DNA from: Turicibacter sp. TJ11
GTDB lineage: Bacteria > Bacillota_I > Bacilli_A > MOL361 > Turicibacteraceae
Reading direction: 5' to 3'
NCBI RefSeq assembly: GCF_021497505.1
Contig: NZ_CP069349.1
Location: forward strand, 1,886,001-1,950,000
Length of the DNA stretch: 64,000 nucleotides
This document shows positions 1 through 9,032 of the stretch, piece by piece (position 1 is the first letter of the stretch; each line of letters starts with the position of its first letter). The position numbers were made by a program, and so were the translations under genes. The notes beneath the pieces are model-generated. The model saw only the letters and a list, made by a program, of their open reading frames with translations. It was not told where the DNA came from and ran no database searches.

Positions 1-472
1 TTCCAACCTTATTTCCTAAAATAACACCAAAATAACTAATAATAAATGTAATAATTCCAATTAAAGCAATAGCCAAGAAAATATTCACTTTTAAAAAGGC
101 AAATGTCACACCCACAGCTAAAGCATCAATACTTGTTGCAACGGCTAAAATCATTAATGACTTTGTATTTAAAGGATCATCATCTTCTTCATCCTCATCG
201 TCTTGAAATGATTCATATAGCATCTTTCCACCAATACCACATAATAAAATTAACGCAATCCAATGACTAAATGCAGTAATATACTTTTCAAAACTTTGGC
301 CACAGAACCAACCGATAAACGGCATTAATGCCTGAAATCCTCCAAAGAATAAAGCTACTTTAGCCGCTTGTTTAGATTTTACTGCTTTTAAACTAATGCC
401 TTTTGCAATAGAAACAGTAAAGGCATCCATGGCTAAACTAATGGCAACAAAAATGAGTGTGATATGTCCCAT
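1..472 (-). CDS. mntP: Manganese efflux pump MntP, partial (C-terminus off the left edge)
   Basis: Reading the minus strand from the ATG at 472 gives a hydrophobic protein starting MGHITLIFVAISLAMDAFTV, the typical first helix of the MntP (YebN) family with its conserved Asp in a SLAMDAF motif. A second half-repeat, LAVATSIDALAVG, carries the matching Asp. An acidic linker (DDEDEEDDD) sits between the two three-helix halves. MntP exports excess Mn2+ across the inner membrane. About 157 codons are visible, so roughly the last 25-30 residues are missing if the protein has the usual length of about 185. The leader upstream looks like a Mn2+ riboswitch, which supports the call. Confidence 0.88.
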   Translation of the reverse strand, partial: MGHITLIFVAISLAMDAFTVSIAKGISLKAVKSKQAAKVALFFGGFQALMPFIGWFCGQSFEKYITAFSHWIALILLCGIGGKMLYESFQDDEDEEDDDPLNTKSLMILAVATSIDALAVGVTFAFLKVNIFLAIALIGIITFIISYFGVILGNKVG

Positions 473-523
473 GCTTATCCTCCTACTTTCATTTTACTCA
501 TTTAAGATTAAAGGTTAAGAAAT

Positions 524-690
524 AAAAAACGAGAATCTTGCATAACAAAAAATGTTATGCATGAGTCTCGTTATTTAATACTAAGCCAGAAACTAAGTTC
601 GCGGTTGTTGACTTAATCACATCAAAGATGCTAACTACTCCCTCATCATTAAATGAGTCTTTATTTATAACGAGAATATTATACTATATT
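524..690 (-). promoter_or_regulatory. Probable yybP-ykoY (Mn2+) riboswitch with terminator hairpin
   Basis: On the minus strand the leader of mntP contains GAGGGAGTAG (plus-strand 635-644), close to the hallmark GGGGAGUAG loop of the yybP-ykoY manganese riboswitch, followed by GTCAACAACC and a second paired region. It ends in a long hairpin (524-572: AACGAG.CTC.TGCATAAC against its complement) followed by a T-run, which would be the expression platform. yybP-ykoY RNAs are known to control mntP. The aptamer assignment is by eye, not by a covariance model. Confidence 0.68.
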
Positions 691-985
691 TAGCTTTTAT
701 GATTCAACTAAATTATACCAACTTCTGTAGTATCTCTCTTATTATGAACAAAACTATTAATTTTACCACATTATTTTAGATATAAATTCAGATAAGTTTT
801 GATAGAAGAAATGAACTCTTTTTCATGTTGAATATAGCAATAAATGCAGCGATGATGAATAACTATCTATAACAATTTCTAATCAATCTTTCATTTTAAT
901 AGGTCTTTATCATTTAGCCGACGTAAATCTAACTTTTTCGTCTTTGATCAATTGTATAATTAAAAATCAGATGGAGGGATGAACG

Positions 986-2203
986 ATGAGTCGTTATCAA
1001 ATGAAACAAAGAAAAATTTGGACTAATTTTATCATCTTTAACTTTTGCCTACTTATAATCGGGGGATGTGTTTATTTCTATCAAAAATCAACAACAATAA
1101 TTTCTTTATTAAATGAAAAAATTGAGCAACAAGATCAAACCATTAAACAGCAACATCATGCTCAAACTGCACTGATTGATGCGAATCATTCCTTGCAAAG
1201 TCAATTAGAAGAAGCACTACAAACAAAAATTACATTAGAGGATGAAAATCTTTCAAAAGAAGATCAACTGGTTGCTTTAACAGAGCAAAATCAGCAACTA
1301 AACACGAATATACAAAACTTAAGTCAACAGCTTGATGAACTAACCAAGCTAAATGAACAGTATGTCGCTGAACGTCCGCTTTCTGTGGTTGAACTAGAGA
1401 TGAAATATCGACAACTTTTAACAGAGGCAAACACTAAAGTAAGTGAACTTGAGATAGCTAAAAATACTGTTCAAAAAGAACGAGATGAAATTCAAGACTA
1501 CTATGAACAACTTAATCAACACTTTTATGTTAAAGATGATTTAAAAGTTAAACTCGTAGAAACTAGAACAAGTAATCAACATTACTGGATCGCTGAAGTA
1601 ATCTCTTCTGATGCTATCCCGTTAAAAGGAGCCATGGCAAGTGATACGTATAACGGAAAAAGAGAAACTATTTCATCGATGGCTAATCGTCTAGGTGCTA
1701 TTTTAGCGATTAACGCTTCTGGCTTTTATGCTAAAACAAATACTCCAATGGGAACTGTTGTTCGAAACGGAAAGCTCGTAAATATTGATAAATCCTATAC
1801 AGGTGAAATTTTATCTTTAAAATCAGATGGAAACTTGGCTTTTACAACCGTGAACTCAGAAGAAGAATTTAAGAACTTGGATATCAAGCAAACATTTACG
1901 TTTGGTCCAATCCTTGTCCGTGATTATCAGGCAACTGAACTGAATGATAAGAGCCGTCATCCTCGAACGGCCATTGGCCAACTAGATGATAATCGCTATG
2001 TCCTTGTTGTTGTAGAAGGACGAATGGAAGGTGCAGACGGAATGACTTTAGCAGAACTTCAGCAATTATTTTTACAATTAGGATGCAAAACGGCCTATAA
2101 CTTAGATGGTGGTGGTTCAACGACACTTTACTTTCAGGGAAAAGTAATTAACACACCTTCCGATGGAAGTGAGCGTTCAGTTGTAGATATGATTTATTTT
2201 TAA
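986..2203 (+). CDS. Membrane-anchored phosphodiester glycosidase (NAGPA-like) domain protein
   Basis: 405 aa. One N-terminal membrane segment (about residues 13-32) is followed by a long Gln/Glu-rich coiled coil (about 40-180) and a C-terminal NAGPA-type domain. The domain signature is visible: AINASGFY, GTVVRNGKLV, FTFGPILVRD, HPRTAIGQ and NLDGGGSTTLYFQG near the C-terminus. Family members cleave sugar phosphodiester bonds, often in exopolysaccharide or cell-wall glycopolymers. The topology puts the catalytic domain outside the cell, held off the membrane by the coiled coil. It has an extended -10 (TGTATAAT, about 953-960) and a GGAGGG ribosome site, and is a single-gene unit ending at a shared terminator. 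Confidence 0.85.
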   Translation: MSRYQMKQRKIWTNFIIFNFCLLIIGGCVYFYQKSTTIISLLNEKIEQQDQTIKQQHHAQTALIDANHSLQSQLEEALQTKITLEDENLSKEDQLVALTEQNQQLNTNIQNLSQQLDELTKLNEQYVAERPLSVVELEMKYRQLLTEANTKVSELEIAKNTVQKERDEIQDYYEQLNQHFYVKDDLKVKLVETRTSNQHYWIAEVISSDAIPLKGAMASDTYNGKRETISSMANRLGAILAINASGFYAKTNTPMGTVVRNGKLVNIDKSYTGEILSLKSDGNLAFTTVNSEEEFKNLDIKQTFTFGPILVRDYQATELNDKSRHPRTAIGQLDDNRYVLVVVEGRMEGADGMTLAELQQLFLQLGCKTAYNLDGGGSTTLYFQGKVINTPSDGSERSVVDMIYF

Positions 2204-2204
2204 A

Positions 2205-2257
2205 AAACACCTCGTTTCATCACAGAATCATTAGTGATAAAACGAGGTGTTTTTTTG
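2205..2257. terminator. Bidirectional terminator between the glycosidase gene and folK
   Basis: A hairpin with stem AAAAAACACCTCGTTT against AAACGAGGTGTTTTTT has A-run and T-run on both sides and lies between convergent genes. Confidence 0.9.
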
Positions 2258-2261
2258 AAGT

Positions 2262-2744
2262 TTATTGATTGGAAATGATCTTTAGCGCTTGTTCATCAAA
2301 TACTTGTGCCCATTCTTTAGTCGTTTTACCTTTAATCACTAACTGTGGATTAATCTCAGCAAGTGGAATCATAACAAAATCTCTCTCTATCATATAAGGA
2401 TGGGGAACTGTTAAACGATCAGAGTTTATTTCCTCTTCATTATAGAGCAAAATATCCACATCTATCACACGTGGTCCCCATTTAATCTCTCGTACTCTAC
2501 CTAGTTCGTTCTCTATCATTTGACAAATATCTAATAATTCGATTGAATTCAATGATGTTTCAACTTCAACCACTAAATTCATAAATATATCTTGATCTGT
2601 ATATCCCCACGGAGCCGTTTCGTACAATGAAGATAGCTTAATAATTGTTATTTGGTCGTGATGATTTAAATATTGAATAGCATCATACAAATAACGTTTC
2701 TTATCTCCTAAATTAGATCCAAGCCCTAAATAAGCTTTATTCAT
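2262..2744 (-). CDS. folK: 2-amino-4-hydroxy-6-hydroxymethyldihydropteridine pyrophosphokinase
   Basis: 160 aa, normal length for HPPK. It transfers pyrophosphate from ATP to 6-hydroxymethyl-7,8-dihydropterin in folate synthesis. It opens with YLGLGSNLGDK and carries the family signature around WGPRVIDVDILLYN, whose two Asp residues bind Mg2+, plus the substrate-loop WGYTDQD. It is the last gene of a folP-folB-folK run; folB ends 11 bp upstream, so translation is probably coupled. Confidence 0.96.
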   Translation of the reverse strand: MNKAYLGLGSNLGDKKRYLYDAIQYLNHHDQITIIKLSSLYETAPWGYTDQDIFMNLVVEVETSLNSIELLDICQMIENELGRVREIKWGPRVIDVDILLYNEEEINSDRLTVPHPYMIERDFVMIPLAEINPQLVIKGKTTKEWAQVFDEQALKIISNQ

Positions 2745-2755
2745 CTTAATCTCTC

Positions 2756-3118
2756 CTATCGTGTAACAGTCAAACTAACAGCTGCTGTTCCATTAAAGTT
2801 AGTGATTGGAGGTTGCATTTTACGAACCTCTACTTCTACAGCTTCAACCGTTTGATAAACTTCAATTAACTTATAACCAATTCGATAGGCTAATGTCTCT
2901 AACAAATCAACATGTTCCCCATACATAATATCTTCAATTAAAGCATAGGCATCTGCATAGTTAATCGTTAGGTTTAACTCATCTACTGCTCCTGCTTTTT
3001 GTACACAGTCTGTCGTCATCCAAACATCCACTTTGAATTTTTGATCAAATTCATACTCGTGTGGACAAGCACCATGACGTGTAATAAAAATCATATCATT
3101 TAACATTATTTTTCCCAT
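2756..3118 (-). CDS. folB: Dihydroneopterin aldolase
   Basis: 120 aa. It converts 7,8-dihydroneopterin to 6-hydroxymethyldihydropterin plus glycolaldehyde, the step before FolK. Visible family features are the RHGACPHEYEFDQKF stretch (usual form GxxxxE), NYADAYALIEDI and the LIEVYQTVEAVEVEVRKMQPP strand. The ATG at 3118 has AAGATG context; an internal ATG four codons later (3106) is a possible alternative start. The order folP-folB-folK matches that in Bacillus. Confidence 0.95.
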   Translation of the reverse strand: MGKIMLNDMIFITRHGACPHEYEFDQKFKVDVWMTTDCVQKAGAVDELNLTINYADAYALIEDIMYGEHVDLLETLAYRIGYKLIEVYQTVEAVEVEVRKMQPPITNFNGTAAVSLTVTR

Positions 3119-3132
3119 CTTATTATCCTCGC

Positions 3133-3972
3133 TTATACATAATTTAAAAGCTGTTGCATGACTTTTGCTGCGCGTGCATTTTCTAATACATCATGAACAC
3201 GAACAATTTCAATTTCCTGACTAACCGCAAAACATGTAGCAGCGACTGTTCCTTCTAATCGTTGATTGACATCAAGTCCACCTAGTAGATGCCCAATTGA
3301 TCCTTTCTTACTCACACCAAGTAAAATCGGATAACCTAACTCATGAAGTTCTGAGACTCGCTGCATTAACTCAATATTTTTATCAATCGTTTTAGCAAAA
3401 CCAATGCCTGGATCAATGATAATTTTATCATCTGAAACGCCCGCTTCCTTAACTAATTCAATACTCTCTGTTAGTTCTTGCTTAACCATTTCAACTACAT
3501 CAACATACTCTGTTAACTTACCTTGAGTGGCTGTAATGCAGTCTGTTTGACTCATATCCGGCTTACGATTGTGCATTAAAATCACATAGGCTCCACTTTC
3601 ACCCATAACCTTAGGCATCATTGGATCAAATTTAGCTCCACCAATATCGTTAATAATACTTGCTCCCGCTTCAACCGCTTGACGGGCGACTTCTGCTTTA
3701 TAAGTATCAATCGAAATAGGAACGTCTACTTCTTTTACTAGTTGTTTGATCACAGGTATGACTCGATTCAACTCTTCCTCAAGTGTAACCACTTTTGATC
3801 CAGGACGAGTCGACTCTCCACCTACATCAATTATATCAGCTCCGTCTTTCACCATTTGTTTGGCACGTTTTATAATCTCATCTAAATTTTGATAAGCTCC
3901 TCCGTCTGAGAAGCTATCTGGGGTAATATTTAAAATCCCCATAATTAAGGTTTTCTTTTTAGCTGGCCACAT
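3133..3972 (-). CDS. folP: Dihydropteroate synthase
   Basis: About 279 aa. It condenses 6-hydroxymethyldihydropterin pyrophosphate with p-aminobenzoate; it is the sulfonamide target. Motifs: MGILNITPDSFSDGG at the N-terminus, DIIDVGGESTRPGS, ISIDTYKAEVA, IINDIGG, DPGIGFAKT and LLGVSKKGSIG. Three consecutive ATGs open the frame; the third (3972) has the best spacing to GAGGG, although 3978 is possible. It is first in the folP-folB-folK operon. No pabA/B/C genes are nearby, unlike in B. subtilis. Confidence 0.96.
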   Translation of the reverse strand: MWPAKKKTLIMGILNITPDSFSDGGAYQNLDEIIKRAKQMVKDGADIIDVGGESTRPGSKVVTLEEELNRVIPVIKQLVKEVDVPISIDTYKAEVARQAVEAGASIINDIGGAKFDPMMPKVMGESGAYVILMHNRKPDMSQTDCITATQGKLTEYVDVVEMVKQELTESIELVKEAGVSDDKIIIDPGIGFAKTIDKNIELMQRVSELHELGYPILLGVSKKGSIGHLLGGLDVNQRLEGTVAATCFAVSQEIEIVRVHDVLENARAAKVMQQLLNYV

Positions 3973-4132
3973 CATCATCCCTCATTTTATCCATCTTCAT
4001 CAATCTAAATAAGCTGTTACGCTTAAATGAAACGATTAGCTGTCATCGTATGACAACATGATCCTATCAATAACAAGTTTGTTTTTACGTCAGTAATAGT
4101 ATAATTCAACTTCTTTATGAAGTAAATAAAGA

Positions 4133-4161
4133 AAAAAGCATCCCAAAGCGATGCTTTTTAT
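4133..4161. terminator. Terminator after the rubrerythrin gene
   Basis: AAAAAGCAT and ATGCTTTTT form a stem around a short loop just downstream of the minus-strand rubrerythrin stop codon. Confidence 0.8.
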
Positions 4162-4165
4162 AGTT

Positions 4166-4753
4166 TTAGTCTTCTACCTTAACTGAAAAATATCCTTTTG
4201 GATATTTACAAACAACACAAATTGTAGGTGCCGCTACTGCATAGTGAATATGTCCACAAACCTGACATTCCCAAGCGACGGGTGTTGCCTTCTTAAACAT
4301 CGTCTCATCTTCTAGTTCTTTTGCTAGTTTTGCAAATCGTTTACTATGCATCTCTTCGATTTTGGCAATTAGGCTAAAAGTCGAAGCAATCTGATTAAAC
4401 CCTTCTTCTTTTGCCACTTTAGCAAACGAGGGATAAACTTCTTCATGTTCATGACTCTCCGCTGTTACAGAAGCTAATAAATTCTTTATCGTTTGCTCCT
4501 GATATAAATCAACGGGATAAGATGCCTCAATTTCAATTTCCCCACCATTAAACTCTTCCGCTAAAAATTGAAAAAAGACTTTCCCGTGCATACGTTCCTG
4601 ATTGGCTGTGTACTCAAAGGCATCAGCTATTAACGGATACCCTTGCTTTCTTGCAATACTTGCATAAAAGCTATAACGATTTCTTGCTTGTGATTCTCCA
4701 GCAAATGCTCTCATTAAATTTTTATGTGTTTCTGTCCCTTTTAAAGTTCCCAT
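4166..4753 (-). CDS. Rubrerythrin
   Basis: 195 aa. An N-terminal ferritin-like four-helix bundle supplies the di-iron ligands (EYTANQERMH, ESHEHEEVYPSF, KIEEMHSKRF). A C-terminal rubredoxin-like domain has two CxxC knuckles (CQVCG and CVVCK) that bind one iron. Rubrerythrins reduce hydrogen peroxide in the cytoplasm of anaerobes and microaerophiles. The GGAGGT ribosome site is well placed. The gene stands alone, with a terminator after it and a palindrome in its promoter region (4770-4793). Confidence 0.95.
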   Translation of the reverse strand: MGTLKGTETHKNLMRAFAGESQARNRYSFYASIARKQGYPLIADAFEYTANQERMHGKVFFQFLAEEFNGGEIEIEASYPVDLYQEQTIKNLLASVTAESHEHEEVYPSFAKVAKEEGFNQIASTFSLIAKIEEMHSKRFAKLAKELEDETMFKKATPVAWECQVCGHIHYAVAAPTICVVCKYPKGYFSVKVED

Positions 4754-4769
4754 CTGTCTCTACCTCCAC

Positions 4770-4793
4770 AAAATAAATTGATAAGTTTATTTT
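4770..4793. promoter_or_regulatory. Palindrome upstream of rubrerythrin, possible operator
   Basis: AAAATAAA and TTTATTTT are separated by 8 bp, centred about 28 bp upstream of the rubrerythrin start codon. In clostridia rubrerythrin is repressed by PerR, but this sequence only loosely resembles a PerR box (TTATAATNATTATAA). The regulatory role is inference. Confidence 0.35.
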
Positions 4794-4899
4794 AGGACGT
4801 CTTTAAAAGGTTATTCAAAATTAAACAGAACCCTACTTACTCATGTGCTTTCTTAATAAAAAGAAGCTCGTTTTCTTTTATATTTTCGTGCTTTTTGAT

Positions 4900-5322
4900 T
4901 TATGAGGATTGTTCTTGTAAATATCTGCAAATTAGTAGTAGCTGTGAGTTGAATTCTTTTACATAGGGCAAGGTTGTATCTTTTTTCGGATGAAATGAGA
5001 TGATCTCTTCATCGGCAAAGGTTAAAATTAATTGATGTCCTTCATCCCCTACTTTATACTCACTTTCAATTAAGTGGCGAAGATTTTTAGTGACTAGTTG
5101 AACTTCATTTAAATCATATGTTACCTTAAGTAGTTGATAGTTCGTCGTAAAAAGATACAACGTCAGTTCTTTGTCACGACAATATAAATTTTTCGGATAA
5201 ACAATTACTTCATCGTCCACAGTGATTACTTCATCTAAAACTTTTAACATATAAATGAGCGCAATGGATTGCGAATCTAAATAACGCATCGAACATTCTC
5301 TTAACTGATTAATTGTGATCAT
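4900..5322 (-). CDS. Hypothetical protein, 140 aa
   Basis: Not recognised. The frame is open from 5349, but the ATG at 5322 (MITINQLRECSM) is chosen because GAAGGGAG lies about 9 bp before it and nothing suitable precedes 5349. The protein has no membrane segment. It alternates short hydrophobic strands and acidic turns, so it is probably a small alpha/beta or beta-rich cytoplasmic protein. It sits 22 bp downstream of another unknown gene on the same strand and may be co-transcribed with it. Confidence 0.6.
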   Translation of the reverse strand: MITINQLRECSMRYLDSQSIALIYMLKVLDEVITVDDEVIVYPKNLYCRDKELTLYLFTTNYQLLKVTYDLNEVQLVTKNLRHLIESEYKVGDEGHQLILTFADEEIISFHPKKDTTLPYVKEFNSQLLLICRYLQEQSS

Positions 5323-5375
5323 AAAAAAACACTCCCTTCTCAACAACATATGTCAAAAATAGAGTGTCAATGCGT

Positions 5376-6344
5376 TTATTGTACGATTCGTAATAAATAA
5401 TTATAAATAGTTAGTTGATCTTGATTCATCGGGGTTAATGTCATTTCTTTTAAATGATAAGGAACCTGGGCAACATGACGAATAAACTTCGTTCGCTTTT
5501 GGGCTACTTTTTCACAAAACTCTGCTGAATCTTTTGTTCTTAAATAAGTTTTTAATGGTAAATTCAACTCTTCTAACTGTGGATACTGAGGATAATATAA
5601 CTCAATTAAATCAATCGTTGCTACATTTGCACGATCATATCGCATATTTTTCGGATTTAATAGCTGGGTAAAATAATAACTCAGCTCTGTGACAGCTTTT
5701 ACCTCTTGTCCTTCTCTTACTAATTGTTTATTTAACTCACTGGCATATTTTTGACTTTGTAAACTATGTTTTAAATTACTTGATTCAGCAAAATGAGTAT
5801 TCGCAACATCTTGTGCCATTAACCAGTTATAGACACTATAAAAATTAGCTAACTCTAAATGACCGAGTTTTGCTAAAGTCACAGCGATCCGGTTTCTTAA
5901 ATGACATCTGGCTTTCATATCTTCCTCATTCTCATATAAAAAAATATAAACTTTCAAACGTAATAACAGTGGTAAATAATCAAGTGGCGTTGTTGGATAA
6001 ACTCTAAATTTCCCTTTATAAATCCAAGCAATTCGTTGATTTAAAAAATCATTCAATTCTTTCGTCTCTAAACGAGACTCTTGTAAAATCTTTTCAAATG
6101 ATGCATTAAAGTAATGTTCTAACTCTTTCATTTTTTGATTAGCTAACATTACATACCAGCTCGGTAATGTTTCATGAACTTTCACAATTTGATATAAGTA
6201 TAAAAATTTAATATTTGATAAATATCCTTTACTATGAATATTATGACTTAACTTATTAAATTCATTTAAAATGCTGGAATCAGGTGTCTCTAAATAATCT
6301 TTCAATAGAGCTTCTGACTTAGAAATAACCTTATTAAATTTCAT
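5376..6344 (-). CDS. Hypothetical protein, 322 aa, helix-rich
   Basis: Not recognised. The start at 6344 (MKFNKVISKSEALL) is preferred over 6365 because GGTGGGGTGAT is spaced correctly before it. The product looks almost entirely alpha-helical, with many Leu/Tyr/Asn residues and repeated helix pairs, and has no signal peptide or clear membrane segment. The pattern is compatible with a TPR-like solenoid. It is followed by the 140-aa unknown gene on the same strand, suggesting a two-gene unit downstream of galU. Confidence 0.6.
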   Translation of the reverse strand: MKFNKVISKSEALLKDYLETPDSSILNEFNKLSHNIHSKGYLSNIKFLYLYQIVKVHETLPSWYVMLANQKMKELEHYFNASFEKILQESRLETKELNDFLNQRIAWIYKGKFRVYPTTPLDYLPLLLRLKVYIFLYENEEDMKARCHLRNRIAVTLAKLGHLELANFYSVYNWLMAQDVANTHFAESSNLKHSLQSQKYASELNKQLVREGQEVKAVTELSYYFTQLLNPKNMRYDRANVATIDLIELYYPQYPQLEELNLPLKTYLRTKDSAEFCEKVAQKRTKFIRHVAQVPYHLKEMTLTPMNQDQLTIYNYLLRIVQ

Positions 6345-6428
6345 ATAAATCACCCCACCTATCATATGACTTACTATATTATATGCAGGTACATGACAAT
6401 TTTTGTTAGCGCTAACTCTTTTATCAAT

Positions 6429-6458
6429 GAAAAAAGAAGGATTTCTCCTTCTTTTATT
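6429..6458. terminator. Terminator at the 3' end of galU
   Basis: AAAAAAGAAGGA and TCCTTCTTTTAT form a stem with a 4-nt loop, overlapping the galU stop codon. Confidence 0.75.
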
Positions 6459-7461
6459 CTAAGTCAGATTCTTCTGCTTCTTCAAAAGCTTCTTCTATCA
6501 CTTCTTTGCTATTTTCTTCGATTACGATCTGATTAAGTTCTTCACGATCTTCTAATTCATTGATTAAACGTGGTGCTATCTCATCTAATAAATAATGACG
6601 GACTTGATCACCTAAGTCTTCACGATTTAAGGCAAAATCAATCGTTGCCTTAATAAATCCAAACTTATCCCCAACATCGTAACGTTGTCCTTCAAAATCA
6701 TAAGCATATACGGCCTGACGATCCATTAAGCGATCGATCGCATCTGTTAACTGGATTTCTCCTCCTGCTCCTGGTTCTTGATTTTCTAACATCTCAAAAA
6801 TCTCTGGCGTTAAAACATAACGTCCCATCACTGCTAGATTTGATGGTGCTTCTTCAACTGTCGGTTTTTCAACCATTCCCGTTAATTTAACCATGCGTCC
6901 ATTTTCTGTTGGAGTGTGTGACTGAGATGGACGAACGATTCCGTATTTTGAAACTTCATCTTCAGGTACACGTTGAACGCCCATGATTGAACATCCGATT
7001 TTTTTATAAGCTTCTACTAATTGATGAGTCGCTGGATTTTTTTCATTCACCACGACATCATCTCCTAATAAAACAACAAATGGCTCATCCTTAATAAATG
7101 TTTTCGCACATAAGATCGCATGCCCTAATCCTTTAGCTTCTTTTTGTCTGATGTAGTGAATCTGAGCTAAATTAGAAATTCCTTGAACCATTTCTAACAT
7201 CTCATTTTTCCCTTTTTTCTCTAATATATCTTCTAATTCATATGATTTATCAAAATGATCCTCGATTGGACGCTTCATTGAACTTGTTACAATTAAAATT
7301 TCTTCAATTCCAGAGGCTACGGCTTCTTCAACAATATATTGAATCGTTGGTTTATCAACAATAGGTAACATCTCTTTCGGTTGTGCTTTTGTTGCAGGTA
7401 AAAAACGAGTTCCAAATCCTGCAGCAGGAATTACTGCCTTTCTTACTGGCTTGCGCATCAT
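6454..7461 (-). CDS. galU: UTP-glucose-1-phosphate uridylyltransferase
   Basis: 335 aa, slightly long for the family (about 290-300) because of an acidic C-terminal tail rich in Glu. It makes UDP-glucose for glycolipid, wall-polymer and capsule synthesis. Motifs: [19 protein letters not shown] (nucleotide binding), [27 protein letters not shown] and the MVEKP loop. A TGGAG site precedes the ATG-ATG start. It is a single-gene unit between unknown genes. Confidence 0.96.
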   Translation of the reverse strand: MMRKPVRKAVIPAAGFGTRFLPATKAQPKEMLPIVDKPTIQYIVEEAVASGIEEILIVTSSMKRPIEDHFDKSYELEDILEKKGKNEMLEMVQGISNLAQIHYIRQKEAKGLGHAILCAKTFIKDEPFVVLLGDDVVVNEKNPATHQLVEAYKKIGCSIMGVQRVPEDEVSKYGIVRPSQSHTPTENGRMVKLTGMVEKPTVEEAPSNLAVMGRYVLTPEIFEMLENQEPGAGGEIQLTDAIDRLMDRQAVYAYDFEGQRYDVGDKFGFIKATIDFALNREDLGDQVRHYLLDEIAPRLINELEDREELNQIVIEENSKEVIEEAFEEAEESDLE

Positions 7462-7654
7462 TTCATCTCCATTTCACTTTTATTATAAGCGCTTTTCATA
7501 AAATCATTATATCATAGTTTGCTCTTTCTAATTGAAAAATTACTGTAAAGATGATTTCTTTAAAAAATATACCAAACGAATCACCATTTTTATAAAAATT
7601 CATAAATTAAACTAGGTAGTAAATCTACCAATCACTTAAGTGGGGTGAATATTT

Positions 7655-7753
7655 ATGTGTGGAAATGGTTATGGTAATTCTTGTTGTTTCATTTTAGTTT
7701 TATTTATTTTATTGGCAATCATCGCTTGTTGCTGTGGTAACGGTGCATTCTAA
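7655..7753 (+). CDS. Small YjcZ-like membrane peptide, 32 aa
   Basis: The frame encodes a Gly/Asn/Cys start (MCGNGYGNSCC), a single hydrophobic helix and a short tail (CCCGNGAF). GGGGTGAAT precedes the ATG. The layout matches the YjcZ/sporulation small-protein family of Bacillus (Gly-Tyr-rich start followed by one membrane helix), although the cluster of five Cys is unusual. It is too short for routine ORF calling. A strong terminator follows at once, which supports a real transcript. Confidence 0.75.
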   Translation: MCGNGYGNSCCFILVLFILLAIIACCCGNGAF

Positions 7754-7776
7754 GCCAAAAATAAATAATAGTGATA

Positions 7777-7803
7777 AAGGACTCTAAAAAAGAGTCCTTT
7801 TTA
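7777..7803. terminator. Terminator after the 32-aa peptide gene
   Basis: AAAGGACTCT and GAGTCCTTT form a stem with a T-run, between convergent genes. Confidence 0.85.
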
Positions 7804-7815
7804 TTTATCTTCACA

Positions 7816-8676
7816 TCATTGATTAAGTAATGGATGATTGAACGAATGATTAGGATCCAAGACTAAAATTTGTTTCATGTATTGGTTCGTGACCTCGACA
7901 TCTCCATTCTCAGAAGCTTCAGTTGCTAATGTTAAATAATAATCAACCTGTGTTTGAACTAATTGTTGTTTTAATTGACGGATCGCTTCTTTTTTCTCAC
8001 TGGATGTCGCATAACTCAGTGCATGATCTAAGCTCTGAGTAAATAAATTATAAAATAGTGGATCATCACAGTACTCGTTTGCCTCATCAATGGATTTATC
8101 AATATAATACTGATACAAAATCTCTTGATAATAGTTAATTTTAGACTGAGTTTCTTCCATACGAGTCCGATACTTTAGTGCACTTTCTAATTTTTTAATA
8201 ATCATTAAATAGAGATGATTATCATAGTATTGCTCGGCTTGTTCGTAAATTTCGTCAACGACCTGATTCGCTAATGCTAATAACTTTTGTTGTGCAATGT
8301 CATATCTTTCTTCATCAATCTCATCAACTTGCTCGTAATAATAATAAGCTGTTTCAAAGTTCTCTCCTTCTTCAGCTTGTAAGCCTCTGATAAAACTAGA
8401 TTTTGAATCAATTAGCTTATTTATTTTTTCTATTTTATTCTCTAATAAGTTAATCGGCTTAAGTTCATAAGCTTTTTCAAGACTAACTAAAGCTCCTTTT
8501 AAATCATCATTCAGAACTGAAACCTCAGCGTTTAATAAATACTTATAAACTTGTGTATAACCAGAACGTTTAACAATAGATATCCCCCCGATTATTACGA
8601 GTAAAACTATAGTTATAATTAAGATTAAATGACGCCTTTTAATCATCCAATCTTTAAAACAAGATAATCTTGTCAT
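7816..8676 (-). CDS. TPR-like membrane-anchored protein
   Basis: 286 aa. A basic N-terminus (MTRLSCFKDWMIKRRH) is followed by one transmembrane helix (about residues 15-36). The rest is an outward-facing helical repeat region with TPR-like units such as LKGALVSLEKAYELKP and ENFETAYYYYEQVDEID. TPR domains hold protein complexes together; no enzyme motif is seen. It is a single gene between terminators. The exact role is unknown. Confidence 0.65.
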   Translation of the reverse strand: MTRLSCFKDWMIKRRHLILIITIVLLVIIGGISIVKRSGYTQVYKYLLNAEVSVLNDDLKGALVSLEKAYELKPINLLENKIEKINKLIDSKSSFIRGLQAEEGENFETAYYYYEQVDEIDEERYDIAQQKLLALANQVVDEIYEQAEQYYDNHLYLMIIKKLESALKYRTRMEETQSKINYYQEILYQYYIDKSIDEANEYCDDPLFYNLFTQSLDHALSYATSSEKKEAIRQLKQQLVQTQVDYYLTLATEASENGDVEVTNQYMKQILVLDPNHSFNHPLLNQ

Positions 8677-9032
8677 CTTCCCTAACTCCTCTATTTAAAA
8701 ACATACGTATAAAAAACTCATCCAAATCTAAATCGAATTTGAATGAGTCATCATTGTCCCACCTTATAGTCTTAAAATCTTCACTTTTTTGTCGTACGAT
8801 TAACCTTTTAAATGAAATGAAAAAGATTGTTATCTATAAAATATCAACTTTGATGGATGATTAATACTATTCATCTTAATCTAAAATTTTAAGTGATTAA
8901 AAATAGTAACTTATTCATTTCATCTTATGATAAAACTAATGTTAAATTCAAACGATCAGCAACCTTTTTTAAAATTGAATTTAGAGCTATCACTATCACT
9001 TTAACATTTATTTTGAACTTCTATTTCTTGTA
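8677..9032. other. Intergenic, 356 bp
   Basis: AT-rich. It contains one minus-strand terminator (about 8706-8750: ACTCAT-CAAAT arm, then a T-run) about 280 bp after the methyltransferase-like gene. A 64-codon plus-strand frame here has no ribosome site or recognisable product and is not called. Nothing else is seen. Confidence 0.6.

Noticed and set aside
8670..8864. 64-codon plus-strand frame
   Set aside because: No ribosome site, low-complexity Ser/Lys start, and it overlaps a terminator.
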